From positions 1 through 42,968 of the forward strand of contig NZ_JACIEN010000013.1 in NCBI RefSeq assembly GCF_014196925.1: 42,968 nt of DNA. Reading direction: 5' to 3'. The notes beneath the pieces were generated by a model. It did not search any database. It saw only the letters and a list, made by a program, of their open reading frames with translations, and was not told the DNA's origin. Positions 7,835 to 15,162 of this stretch are shown here, piece by piece. Made by a program: the position numbers and the translations under genes. The stretch comes from Chelatococcus caeni. Lineage in GTDB: Bacteria; Pseudomonadota; Alphaproteobacteria; Rhizobiales; Beijerinckiaceae. Each line of letters opens with the position of its first letter. Positions within the stretch are counted from its first letter, which is position 1.

Positions 7835-8500
7835 ATGAGGGTTTTGGTCGTCGAAGATGACGCGGTGCTGCTGAACGGCCTGCAGGTCGGGCTGGGCCTG
7901 GCCGGCTTCACGGTCGACGCAGTCTCCACCTGCGCCGATGCCTCGGCTGCACTAAGAATCTCGGCCTTTGACGCGGTCGTTCTCGACCTGATGCTCCCTG
8001 ACGGCTCGGGGCTCGGCGTACTGGACGAATTGCGAGGGCGGCAGGTTGGAACGCCGGTCCTTCTTCTGACGGCGCGGGACAGCGTGCCCGACCGGATCGC
8101 CGGCCTCGACGCCGGCGCGGACGACTATCTGGGGAAGCCCTTCGATCTGAACGAGGTAGCCGCCCGGCTGAGGGCGCTGACGCGACGCGGCAACGGCGGC
8201 ACGTCCGCCTGCCGCATCTGGCGCGATCTGCGCCTCGATCCCGCGACGATGGCGGTCTCAAAGAGCGGTGAGGCGGTTCGTCTTTCGCGCCGCGAGTTCT
8301 CCATCCTGCATGCGCTGATGGATCGGCCCGGCCAAATCCTGTCGAAGTCGCAGCTCGAGGACCGGCTCTATGGCTGGCAAGAGGATATCGAAAGCAACAC
8401 GATCGAAGTGCACATCCACAATCTGAGGCAGAAGCTCGGCCCGGGCGTCATCGAGACGGTGCGCGGCGTCGGCTACAAGCTGGCGGAGGCGACCGCGTGA
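7835..8500 (+). CDS. OmpR-family response regulator (PmrA/QseB-like)
   Basis: A 221-residue response regulator. The receiver domain has the acidic pair E7-D8-D9, phosphoacceptor Asp51 in VVLDLMLPDGSG, the Thr of LLTARD and Lys in GKPFDLNE. The C-terminal winged helix ends SNTIEVHIHNLRQKLGPGVIETVRGVGYKL, the form seen in PmrA/QseB/TctD regulators. Members of that subfamily bind CTTAAG-type direct repeats spaced 11 bp, which is exactly what is found upstream of this gene, dsbD and (weaker) dsbG. Its stop overlaps the kinase start by GTGA. It is therefore the probable regulator of the whole thiol/cell-wall cluster. Confidence 0.94.
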   Translation: MRVLVVEDDAVLLNGLQVGLGLAGFTVDAVSTCADASAALRISAFDAVVLDLMLPDGSGLGVLDELRGRQVGTPVLLLTARDSVPDRIAGLDAGADDYLGKPFDLNEVAARLRALTRRGNGGTSACRIWRDLRLDPATMAVSKSGEAVRLSRREFSILHALMDRPGQILSKSQLEDRLYGWQEDIESNTIEVHIHNLRQKLGPGVIETVRGVGYKLAEATA

Positions 8501-9903
8501 CGTCGATCCGGAGCCGGCTCTTCCTGATCCTGATGATCACCACCGGCGTGGTGTGGATGTCGGCTATCGCCTGGATCTATCTCAGCACCCGCGCTGAGGT
8601 GGAGCGGGTTCTCGACGCCCGGCTGATCGAGGCGGCGCGCATGGTGAGCTCGCTGATCACCAGCCAGGAGATCGATCCGATGCGCGCAGCGCAGATTCCG
8701 GCCATCGAGCCAACCATGCATGCCTCCTACGATCGCCAGCTTTCGTGTCAGATCTGGGCGCTGGACGGGACCCTGGTCGGCCGTTCGGACGCAGCGCCGG
8801 CGACTCCCCTATCCGATGCCAAGGATGGCTTTTCGGAGACGCTCATCGATGGAGAGACCTGGCGCGTCTATGCCGTGGTCAACGCCGATCTGGGCATGCG
8901 CGTTCTCGTCGGGGACAATATGCGCGTTCGCGACCGGCTGGTCGCCGATGTCATCCGGGGCCTGGCCCTTCCGGCACTGCTGATCCTGCCGATCCTGGCC
9001 GGGCTGATATGGCTGAGCGTCAGGAAAGGCCTCGGGCCTCTCAACAAGATGGCTCATGCGTTGGAGACACGTCCGGCGTCCGATCTGAGCGCGCTGCCGG
9101 ACGTGGACACGCCCTCCGAGATCAAGCCCGTCATCCGCTCGCTCAACGGGCTGTTCGGACGCGTCCATGCGGCCCGCGAGCGCGAGCGCGACTTCACGGC
9201 TTTCGCGGCGCATGAACTGCGCACGCCGGTTGCGGGACTCAAAACCCAGGCGCAGGTCGCGCTGGGTAGCGACGATCCCGACATTCGGCGCAACGCGCTG
9301 CGCCAGATTGTGGTCGGAGTGGACCGGACCTCTCGGCTGATGCGTCAGCTCACCGACCTGACGAATGCCGAGCGGGGCGAAGCCGATGCCGACGGTCGTC
9401 GCGTCAACCTGGGCAAGCTGGTCGGCCAGCTCGTCGACGACATCCGCCAACACTACTCGGACGCGGTGCCGATCGAGATCGACGCCAAGCTGAACGATAT
9501 CTATCTTCAGCTCGACGCGTCGCTGTTCATGCTGGCGGTGCGCAACCTCATGGAAAATGCCGTGCTGCATTCCCGCAACGACGGCGTCGTCCGTTGCGGA
9601 GTGAGGATCGATGGCGACGCCGTCGCGGTGACCATTGAAGACAACGGCCCCGGAATCCCCGAAGACGAGTTGCCCAAGGTTTGCGAAAGGTTCTACCGCG
9701 GCCGCAACAAGACAGCGATGGGAAGCGGTCTCGGGCTCGCGATTGCCGAGCTGGCGGCGAAGCGCCTCGGCGGGAATGTCAGTCTCGGGAACCGTTCCGA
9801 GGGCGGTCTTCGCGCGGAGCTGCAATTCAGCAAAGCCATGCTGTCGCGAGCGCCCCGCGCCGATCCCGATCGCGCCGAGAACAGAGCAATCAGCTGCTCG
9901 TAG
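8497..9903 (+). CDS. Sensor histidine kinase of the QseC/PmrB type
   Basis: A 468-residue membrane kinase starting with GTG at 8497, overlapping the regulator stop. It has a transmembrane segment at about 9-30, a periplasmic sensor of about 120 residues, a second membrane segment around 155-175, a HAMP-like linker, and FAAHELRTPVAGL with the phospho-acceptor His239. The ATPase motifs follow as NLMENAVLHS, DNGPGIPEDE and GSGLGLAIA. The periplasmic domain holds one Cys (LSCQIW), so direct thiol sensing is possible but not shown. It should phosphorylate the regulator encoded just upstream in response to an envelope signal. Confidence 0.94.
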   Translation: MTSIRSRLFLILMITTGVVWMSAIAWIYLSTRAEVERVLDARLIEAARMVSSLITSQEIDPMRAAQIPAIEPTMHASYDRQLSCQIWALDGTLVGRSDAAPATPLSDAKDGFSETLIDGETWRVYAVVNADLGMRVLVGDNMRVRDRLVADVIRGLALPALLILPILAGLIWLSVRKGLGPLNKMAHALETRPASDLSALPDVDTPSEIKPVIRSLNGLFGRVHAARERERDFTAFAAHELRTPVAGLKTQAQVALGSDDPDIRRNALRQIVVGVDRTSRLMRQLTDLTNAERGEADADGRRVNLGKLVGQLVDDIRQHYSDAVPIEIDAKLNDIYLQLDASLFMLAVRNLMENAVLHSRNDGVVRCGVRIDGDAVAVTIEDNGPGIPEDELPKVCERFYRGRNKTAMGSGLGLAIAELAAKRLGGNVSLGNRSEGGLRAELQFSKAMLSRAPRADPDRAENRAISCS

Positions 9904-10065
9904 TAGAAGGTACAGCTTCTGACTACAGCCTACGCCACGGCCCGGACCTGCGGCACCCAGCCCGAGAAGAGGACTGTAAGGGCAAATGGCGCATTGCTTG
10001 TGCGGCCGATTCTAACGACGAAAGGTCAGCTCGCCCGCGTGTAGGAAATGTCCGGAAGGGGCGGA

Positions 10066-10938
10066 ATGTCGAAAGGAAAGCATCCGCGAGAAGCGACGTC
10101 GTCAGATCATTTTGGCAAGGCCAAAGACTTTGACTTCAGGCAAATAAGATATGTCTTGGCCGCCGCAGAGAGCACGAGCATTCGGGGCGCGGCGGATCTT
10201 CTGGGTGTGGAACCGTCTAGTGTCAGCAAAGCTATACGAGATTTCGAGAATCGAACAGGTGTCGGACTGTTCGAGCGTGGCCAGTTTGGCACTCGGCTGA
10301 CCGAAGCAGGCCGGCAGTTCATTGAGCAAGCGGTCCCGGCGATTCGACAGATCTGGCAGGCCATCCAGTGCGCGGAAGCTGCGGGGCGTGTGGAGACCGG
10401 CAGGCTGCGGGTCGGGGTGATCACGACGCTCGCCGGAGGATTTCTGCGGGAGCTCCTATGTAGATACGAGGCTGCGCACGCTGGAGTCCGGCTCGATATT
10501 CGTGATGGCGGGCGTCAGGACCATATTCGCACCATTCGCGCCCATCAGCTCGACGTGGGATTTTTTACGGGCAACGGCGAGGTGAAGGGGTGCAATACGG
10601 TGGAGCTCTGGCGAGAGCGGGTCCATATCGCCCTGCCTCGGTCCCATCCATTGTCCCGGCTCGAGAAGCTCGATTGGTCGCAGTTGGTCGATGAAGTGTT
10701 CATCGTATCCCGATTTGGTCCCGGACCGGAAATCCGTGACTACATCGTGCGGAGAATCTGTGACTACAGCACCTATCCGATGGTTGAATATCACGATGTG
10801 CATCAGGAGACCTTGATGCATATGGTCGCCATGGGCAAAGGAATAACGCCGGTCGTCGAGGCTTGGAGGGGGGTGACCATCCGTGACCTCAGCCTGGTCC
10901 CTCTTACAGAGCGTTCGATCCCTGCCAGCTCTATTTGA
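10066..10938 (+). CDS. LysR-family transcriptional regulator
   Basis: A LysR regulator of about 290 residues; the ATG at 10066 has AAGGGGCGGA directly upstream, while ATG 10048 is a weaker alternative. The helix-turn-helix is FRQIRYVLAAAESTSIRGAADLLGVEPSSVSKAIRDFENRTGVGLFER, followed by a substrate-binding domain with LRVGVITTLAGGFLRELLCRYE. The C-terminus stops at SIPASSI; continuing in frame past the TGA gives PWSHEGQN, which looks like the usual LysR tail (W-S-x-x-x-x-N). A nonsense change may thus have removed the last residues. Its target is unknown; it sits upstream of the acetone carboxylase regulator but need not control that operon. Confidence 0.85.
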   Translation: MSKGKHPREATSSDHFGKAKDFDFRQIRYVLAAAESTSIRGAADLLGVEPSSVSKAIRDFENRTGVGLFERGQFGTRLTEAGRQFIEQAVPAIRQIWQAIQCAEAAGRVETGRLRVGVITTLAGGFLRELLCRYEAAHAGVRLDIRDGGRQDHIRTIRAHQLDVGFFTGNGEVKGCNTVELWRERVHIALPRSHPLSRLEKLDWSQLVDEVFIVSRFGPGPEIRDYIVRRICDYSTYPMVEYHDVHQETLMHMVAMGKGITPVVEAWRGVTIRDLSLVPLTERSIPASSI

Positions 10939-11028
10939 CCATGGTCGCATGAGGGCCAGAATACGCACTTACATCCCGCCCAATGCTACCCTATGATACC
11001 GCCGTCGCCATTTGCTCGGGAGGAACAG

Positions 11029-12855
11029 ATGGTAGCCAGCATTACGAAGCGGGACTGGGAAGAGTACATGGCCATCGGGCGTGTTCCTCTCAGCGTCCGC
11101 GAGCCTGTGCTGCAAAGCTGGCAGCGCAGTGCCAGCAGCGGCATCACCAGTCTCAAGAGCGCGCCGAAGCTCGGCGAAAGCGAACTCGTGGCCCATCGCC
11201 AGGAAGCCCGCCGGTTGCGCCTTGGCGCGCGCGCCGCGCTTCAGAAGGCCGGATATCTTCTGAACCACACCGGCAACATGCTGCTTCTGTGCAGCAATAG
11301 CGGCGTCGTGCTCGATGTCGCCGGCGACGAGGTCACGCAGGCAAGGGGCCGCGAGAATCATCTGCATGTCGGCGGGCGCTGGAGCGAGTCCTCGATTGGC
11401 ACCAATGCCATTGGCACCGCCATCCATCTACGCCGGCCGATACAGGTGAACAGCGTCGAGCACTATTGCGAGGAAATCCACCGCTGGAACTGTGCCGCCA
11501 CGCCGATCACCGATCCCGCCGACGGCAGACTGCTCGGCATTGTCGATATATCCTGGCCGAACGACGTTGAACAGGCGAATGCGGCAGCGCTTTCGGCCAC
11601 GCTGGCGCTGCAGATCGAGGCCGATCTCGGTCGGCACCACGCGATGGAGCGAGAAAAGCTGATGGAGCGGCTGCAAATGCGCCGGCGCCGGCTTGGCTCC
11701 GACCCCGTGCTGGTGCTCGATCGCTCGGCGCGCGAAGTCTTTGCCAGCGAGGATTTCCGCCGTTTGTACGACGGCAACGAAGCGCTCAACTTCCTGCGCG
11801 CCTGCATTCCCAATCTGATGGGGCAAGCGCCGGAGGATATCGCCGAAGCGCTGTCGGGCTCCCTTCCAGGCGCCGATCTGGAAGTCATCGCCGAGGGCGA
11901 GGACGCTATCGGCGTCATGCTTTCGCTGCCGCGCAGGCGACCCGTGCCGGTCAGCCATGGAGCCGAGCTCGACAAGATCGGCCGCATCGGCGCGGTGACA
12001 TTCGAGCTGTGCAGGCAGGCCCGGCGACTCGCCGGAACGCATATCCCGATCCTCATCGAAGGAGAAACCGGAACCGGCAAGACCTTCCTTGCGCAGGCGA
12101 TTCACCGCGCCGCCGCCCGGCCGCCCGGCAGCTTCGAGATGCTCGACTGCTCGACGCTCACCACACGAGCGCTGCGCGAGGATCTTGCACGCGAGACCCG
12201 GCGTTCCGCCATGCTGGAGCAGCTTGCGGAAAGCGGCGGCGCGCTATGCCTCGACCGGCCGGGATCCTTGCCGCCAGAGGCCCAAAAGCTGCTGCTCAGC
12301 CTGCTGGAACAGGTCAGCGCCCGCGCGTGCAACGGCATCAAGCTGTTGTCCCTGTCATCCACGCCACTTTACGACGCCATGCAGGGTGGCAGGTTCCGCG
12401 GGGATCTCTACTATCGGCTGGCCGGCGCACGGCTGATCATACCGCCTTTGCGCATGCGCCGACAGGAAATCATCCCCTCGCTGCGTATGGTGGCCGAGCG
12501 CCACGCACGCACTACGGGCAAGCGCGAACTGCGCTTCACTTCCGGCGCACTCAGCCTGCTGGAGGCCTACCACTGGCCGGGGAATCTGCTTGAGATGTCC
12601 AATCTGGTTGCGATGCTCGATGCGCTGTCGCCGAGCGGCCTGATCGACGAGAAGAACCTGCCGGCCGAAATGCGTCGCCGGTCCGAGCGCAGGGAAGAGC
12701 ATACGCTGCGCGGTTCTGAAAAAGCCGAGATCCTCGAAGCAATCGAGTTTGCGGACGGAAATCTCACCGAAGCCGCGCGCCGGCTGGGTATCGCCCGCTC
12801 CACGCTCTATCTCAAGCTCGACAGCTACGGCATCGCTCGCACGCGCAAGTCCTGA
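11029..12855 (+). CDS. acxR: AcoR/AcxR-like GAF-AAA-Fis regulator lacking the GAFTGA loop
   Basis: A 608-residue regulator of the acetoin/acetone activator family, started at 11029 because GGGAGGA precedes that ATG. It has a GAF-type sensor (about residues 80-190, with WSESSIGTNAIGTA), an AAA+ domain with Walker A EGETGTGKT (about 344-352), and a C-terminal Fis-type helix-turn-helix GNLTEAARRLGIARSTLYLKL. Between DCSTLTTRALREDLA and LEQLAESGGALCLDRPG the segment that normally carries ELFG..GAFTGA is missing, and Walker B reads CLDRP instead of the usual LDE. Family knowledge says GAFTGA contacts sigma-54, so this one may act with sigma-70 or not hydrolyse ATP productively. Its position directly upstream of acxA supports a role in acetone-dependent control. 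Confidence 0.85.
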   Translation: MVASITKRDWEEYMAIGRVPLSVREPVLQSWQRSASSGITSLKSAPKLGESELVAHRQEARRLRLGARAALQKAGYLLNHTGNMLLLCSNSGVVLDVAGDEVTQARGRENHLHVGGRWSESSIGTNAIGTAIHLRRPIQVNSVEHYCEEIHRWNCAATPITDPADGRLLGIVDISWPNDVEQANAAALSATLALQIEADLGRHHAMEREKLMERLQMRRRRLGSDPVLVLDRSAREVFASEDFRRLYDGNEALNFLRACIPNLMGQAPEDIAEALSGSLPGADLEVIAEGEDAIGVMLSLPRRRPVPVSHGAELDKIGRIGAVTFELCRQARRLAGTHIPILIEGETGTGKTFLAQAIHRAAARPPGSFEMLDCSTLTTRALREDLARETRRSAMLEQLAESGGALCLDRPGSLPPEAQKLLLSLLEQVSARACNGIKLLSLSSTPLYDAMQGGRFRGDLYYRLAGARLIIPPLRMRRQEIIPSLRMVAERHARTTGKRELRFTSGALSLLEAYHWPGNLLEMSNLVAMLDALSPSGLIDEKNLPAEMRRRSERREEHTLRGSEKAEILEAIEFADGNLTEAARRLGIARSTLYLKLDSYGIARTRKS

Positions 12856-12884
12856 TCTTCGCGTCCGCAACATGTCCGTCAGGG

Positions 12885-12901
12885 CGTCCGAAAATCGGAC
12901 G
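12885..12901. promoter_or_regulatory. Inverted repeat in the acxA promoter region, candidate operator
   Basis: CGTCCGA-AAA-TCGGACG is a perfect 7-bp inverted repeat about 84 bp before the acxA start, surrounded by extra GTCCG copies (12861-12867, 12874-12878, 12901-12905). The same CGTCCG/CGGACG half-sites recur at 17525-17538. It is a good candidate binding site for the upstream regulator. I could not find a -24/-12 (GG-N10-GC) promoter in this 129-bp gap. Confidence 0.55.
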
Positions 12902-12984
12902 TCCGATGGTGCATTTCTGAATCCACATTTTCCCCTGCGGCCAATCCCGATCTTGCGGGTCTGGCCATGAAGGGAGGAATCAGA

Positions 12985-15138
12985 ATGCAGTTGGACAAAC
13001 AAACCAAACGAACGGTGCAGGTGCTCGGGATCGATGCCGGCGGCACCATGACCGACACGTTCTTCGTCGATTCCAATGGCGAGTTCGTCGTTGGCAAGGC
13101 GCAATCGACACCTGAAAACGAAGCACTCGGGCTGATCGAAAGCTCGCGTGACGGTCTGGGCCAATGGGGTCTCAATCTGCAGGAGGCGCTCTCGACCATC
13201 CAAACCGGCGTCTATTCCGGCACGGCGATGCTCAACCGCGTGGTACAGCGCAAAGGCCTGCGCACCGGCCTCATCGTCAATGCCGGCATGGAGGATTTCC
13301 ATCGCATGGGGCGGGCGATCCAGGCGTATCTGGGCTTCGCCTATGAGGACCGCATCCACCTTAATACCCACTATTACGACGAGCCGCTGGTTCCCCGCCA
13401 CCTCACGCGCGGCGTGATGGAGCGCGTCGATATGTTCGGCAAGGTGGTCATCCCACTGCGCGAGGACACCGCTCGGAAAGCCGCGCGAGACCTGATCGAT
13501 CAGGACGTGGAGGGCATCGTCATCTCGTTGCTGCACAGCTACCGCAACCCTGCCCATGAGCGCCGGGTGCGGGACATCGTGCAGGAGGAAATCGAGAAAT
13601 GGGGCAAGAAGATCCCGGTCTTCGCCTCGACCGACTACTATCCGGTGCGCAAGGAAACCCACCGCACCAACACTACCATCCTCGAGGCTTTCGCGGCCGA
13701 GCCTTCGCGCGAGACGTTGCGCAAGATCGGGAGCGCCTTCAAAGAGAACGGCTCCAAGTTCGACTTCCGCGTCATGGCCACCCACGGCGGTACCATCTCG
13801 TGGAAAGCCAAGGAGCTTGCCCGCACCATCGTCTCCGGTCCGATCGGGGGCGTCATCGGCGCCAAATATCTGGGAGAGGTGCTGGGCTACAAGAACATCG
13901 CCTGCTCCGATATCGGCGGCACCTCCTTCGACGTGGCACTGATCACGCAGGGCGAGCTCACCATCCGCAACGATCCCGACATGGCGCGTCTGGTTCTATC
14001 GCTGCCGCTGGTGGCGATGGACTCTGTTGGCGCAGGCGCCGGCTCCTTCATCCGCCTCGACCCTTACACCAAGGCGATCAAGCTCGGACCGGACAGCGCC
14101 GGGTATCGCGTGGGCGTGTGTTGGGCCGAATCCGGCATTGAAACGGTGACGATTTCCGACTGTCATGTCATTCTCGGCTATCTCAACCCCGACAACTTCC
14201 TCGGCGGACAGGTCAAGCTCGACCGCGAGCGCGCCTGGAACGCGATGAAAGAGCAGATCGCCGATCCGCTCGGCCTGTCGGTCGAAGAAGCGGCCGCCGG
14301 CGTGATCGAACTGCTGGACAGCGATCTGCGCGACTATCTGCGCTCCATGATCTCGGGCAAGGGTTATTCGCCCACCTCCTTCACCTGCTTTTCCTATGGC
14401 GGCGCGGGTCCGGTCCACACCTATGGCTACACCGAAGGTCTGGGCTTTGAGGACGTCATCGTGCCGGCATGGGCGGCGGGCTTCTCGGCCTTCGGCTGCG
14501 CGGCGGCGGATTTTGAATACCGTTACGACAAATCGCTCGACATCAACATCGCCGAGGATGCTTCCGACAAGGCCAAGGCGGCAGAGGCGCGGGTGCTCAA
14601 CGAGGCATGGGCCGAGCTGACGGAGCGCGTGCTGGAGGAGTTCGAACTCAACGGCTACTCGCGTGACCAGGTGCAGCTCCAGCCGGGCTACCGCATGCAG
14701 TATCGCGGCCAGCTCAACGACCTCGAGATCGAAAGCCCGATCAAGAGCGCTTCCACGCCCGATGATTGGGACGCACTGGTTGATGCCTTCAACGACACTT
14801 ATGGCCGCGTCTATGCCGCTTCGGCCCGCTCGCCGGAGCTCGGCTATTCGGTCACCGGCGCGATCATGCGCGGCACCGTGCCGATCCCGCGCCCCAGGAT
14901 CCCGAAGGAACCCGAGGGTGAGTCGACGCCACCCGAGAGCGCAAAGCTCGGAACGCGCAAGTTCTACCGCAAGGGCAAATGGGTCGACGCGCAGATCTAC
15001 CAGATGGAGACGCTGCGGCCCGGCAACCGCATCGCCGGCCCCGCCATCATCGAATCCGACGCCACGACCTTCGTCGTGCCCGGCGGCTTCGAGACCTGGC
15101 TCGACGGCCACCGGCTGTTCCATCTCAAGGAAGTGTAA
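12985..15138 (+). CDS. acxA: Acetone carboxylase beta subunit (HyuA-like)
   Basis: The nucleotide-binding subunit of acetone carboxylase, which converts acetone plus bicarbonate to acetoacetate at the expense of ATP. The 717 residues begin MQLDKQTKR from the ATG at 12985, which has AGGGAGGA upstream; an ATG at 12967 is less likely. The N-terminus shows the hydantoinase-A/actin-like ATPase motif LGIDAGGTMTDTFFVD and a second motif SDIGGTSFDVALI, then SYGGAGPVHTYGY and the acetone-carboxylase-type C-terminus. The length fits the Xanthobacter and Rhodobacter beta subunits. acxB follows after 24 bp with its own GGGAGGAG. Confidence 0.94.
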   Translation: MQLDKQTKRTVQVLGIDAGGTMTDTFFVDSNGEFVVGKAQSTPENEALGLIESSRDGLGQWGLNLQEALSTIQTGVYSGTAMLNRVVQRKGLRTGLIVNAGMEDFHRMGRAIQAYLGFAYEDRIHLNTHYYDEPLVPRHLTRGVMERVDMFGKVVIPLREDTARKAARDLIDQDVEGIVISLLHSYRNPAHERRVRDIVQEEIEKWGKKIPVFASTDYYPVRKETHRTNTTILEAFAAEPSRETLRKIGSAFKENGSKFDFRVMATHGGTISWKAKELARTIVSGPIGGVIGAKYLGEVLGYKNIACSDIGGTSFDVALITQGELTIRNDPDMARLVLSLPLVAMDSVGAGAGSFIRLDPYTKAIKLGPDSAGYRVGVCWAESGIETVTISDCHVILGYLNPDNFLGGQVKLDRERAWNAMKEQIADPLGLSVEEAAAGVIELLDSDLRDYLRSMISGKGYSPTSFTCFSYGGAGPVHTYGYTEGLGFEDVIVPAWAAGFSAFGCAAADFEYRYDKSLDINIAEDASDKAKAAEARVLNEAWAELTERVLEEFELNGYSRDQVQLQPGYRMQYRGQLNDLEIESPIKSASTPDDWDALVDAFNDTYGRVYAASARSPELGYSVTGAIMRGTVPIPRPRIPKEPEGESTPPESAKLGTRKFYRKGKWVDAQIYQMETLRPGNRIAGPAIIESDATTFVVPGGFETWLDGHRLFHLKEV

Positions 15139-15162
15139 CGGCCTGAAGGGAGGAGAACCCAC

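Noticed and set aside
10107-10424. Minus-strand frame opposite the LysR gene at 10 kb
   Set aside because: The plus strand carries a clear LysR helix-turn-helix; the reverse product has no motif.
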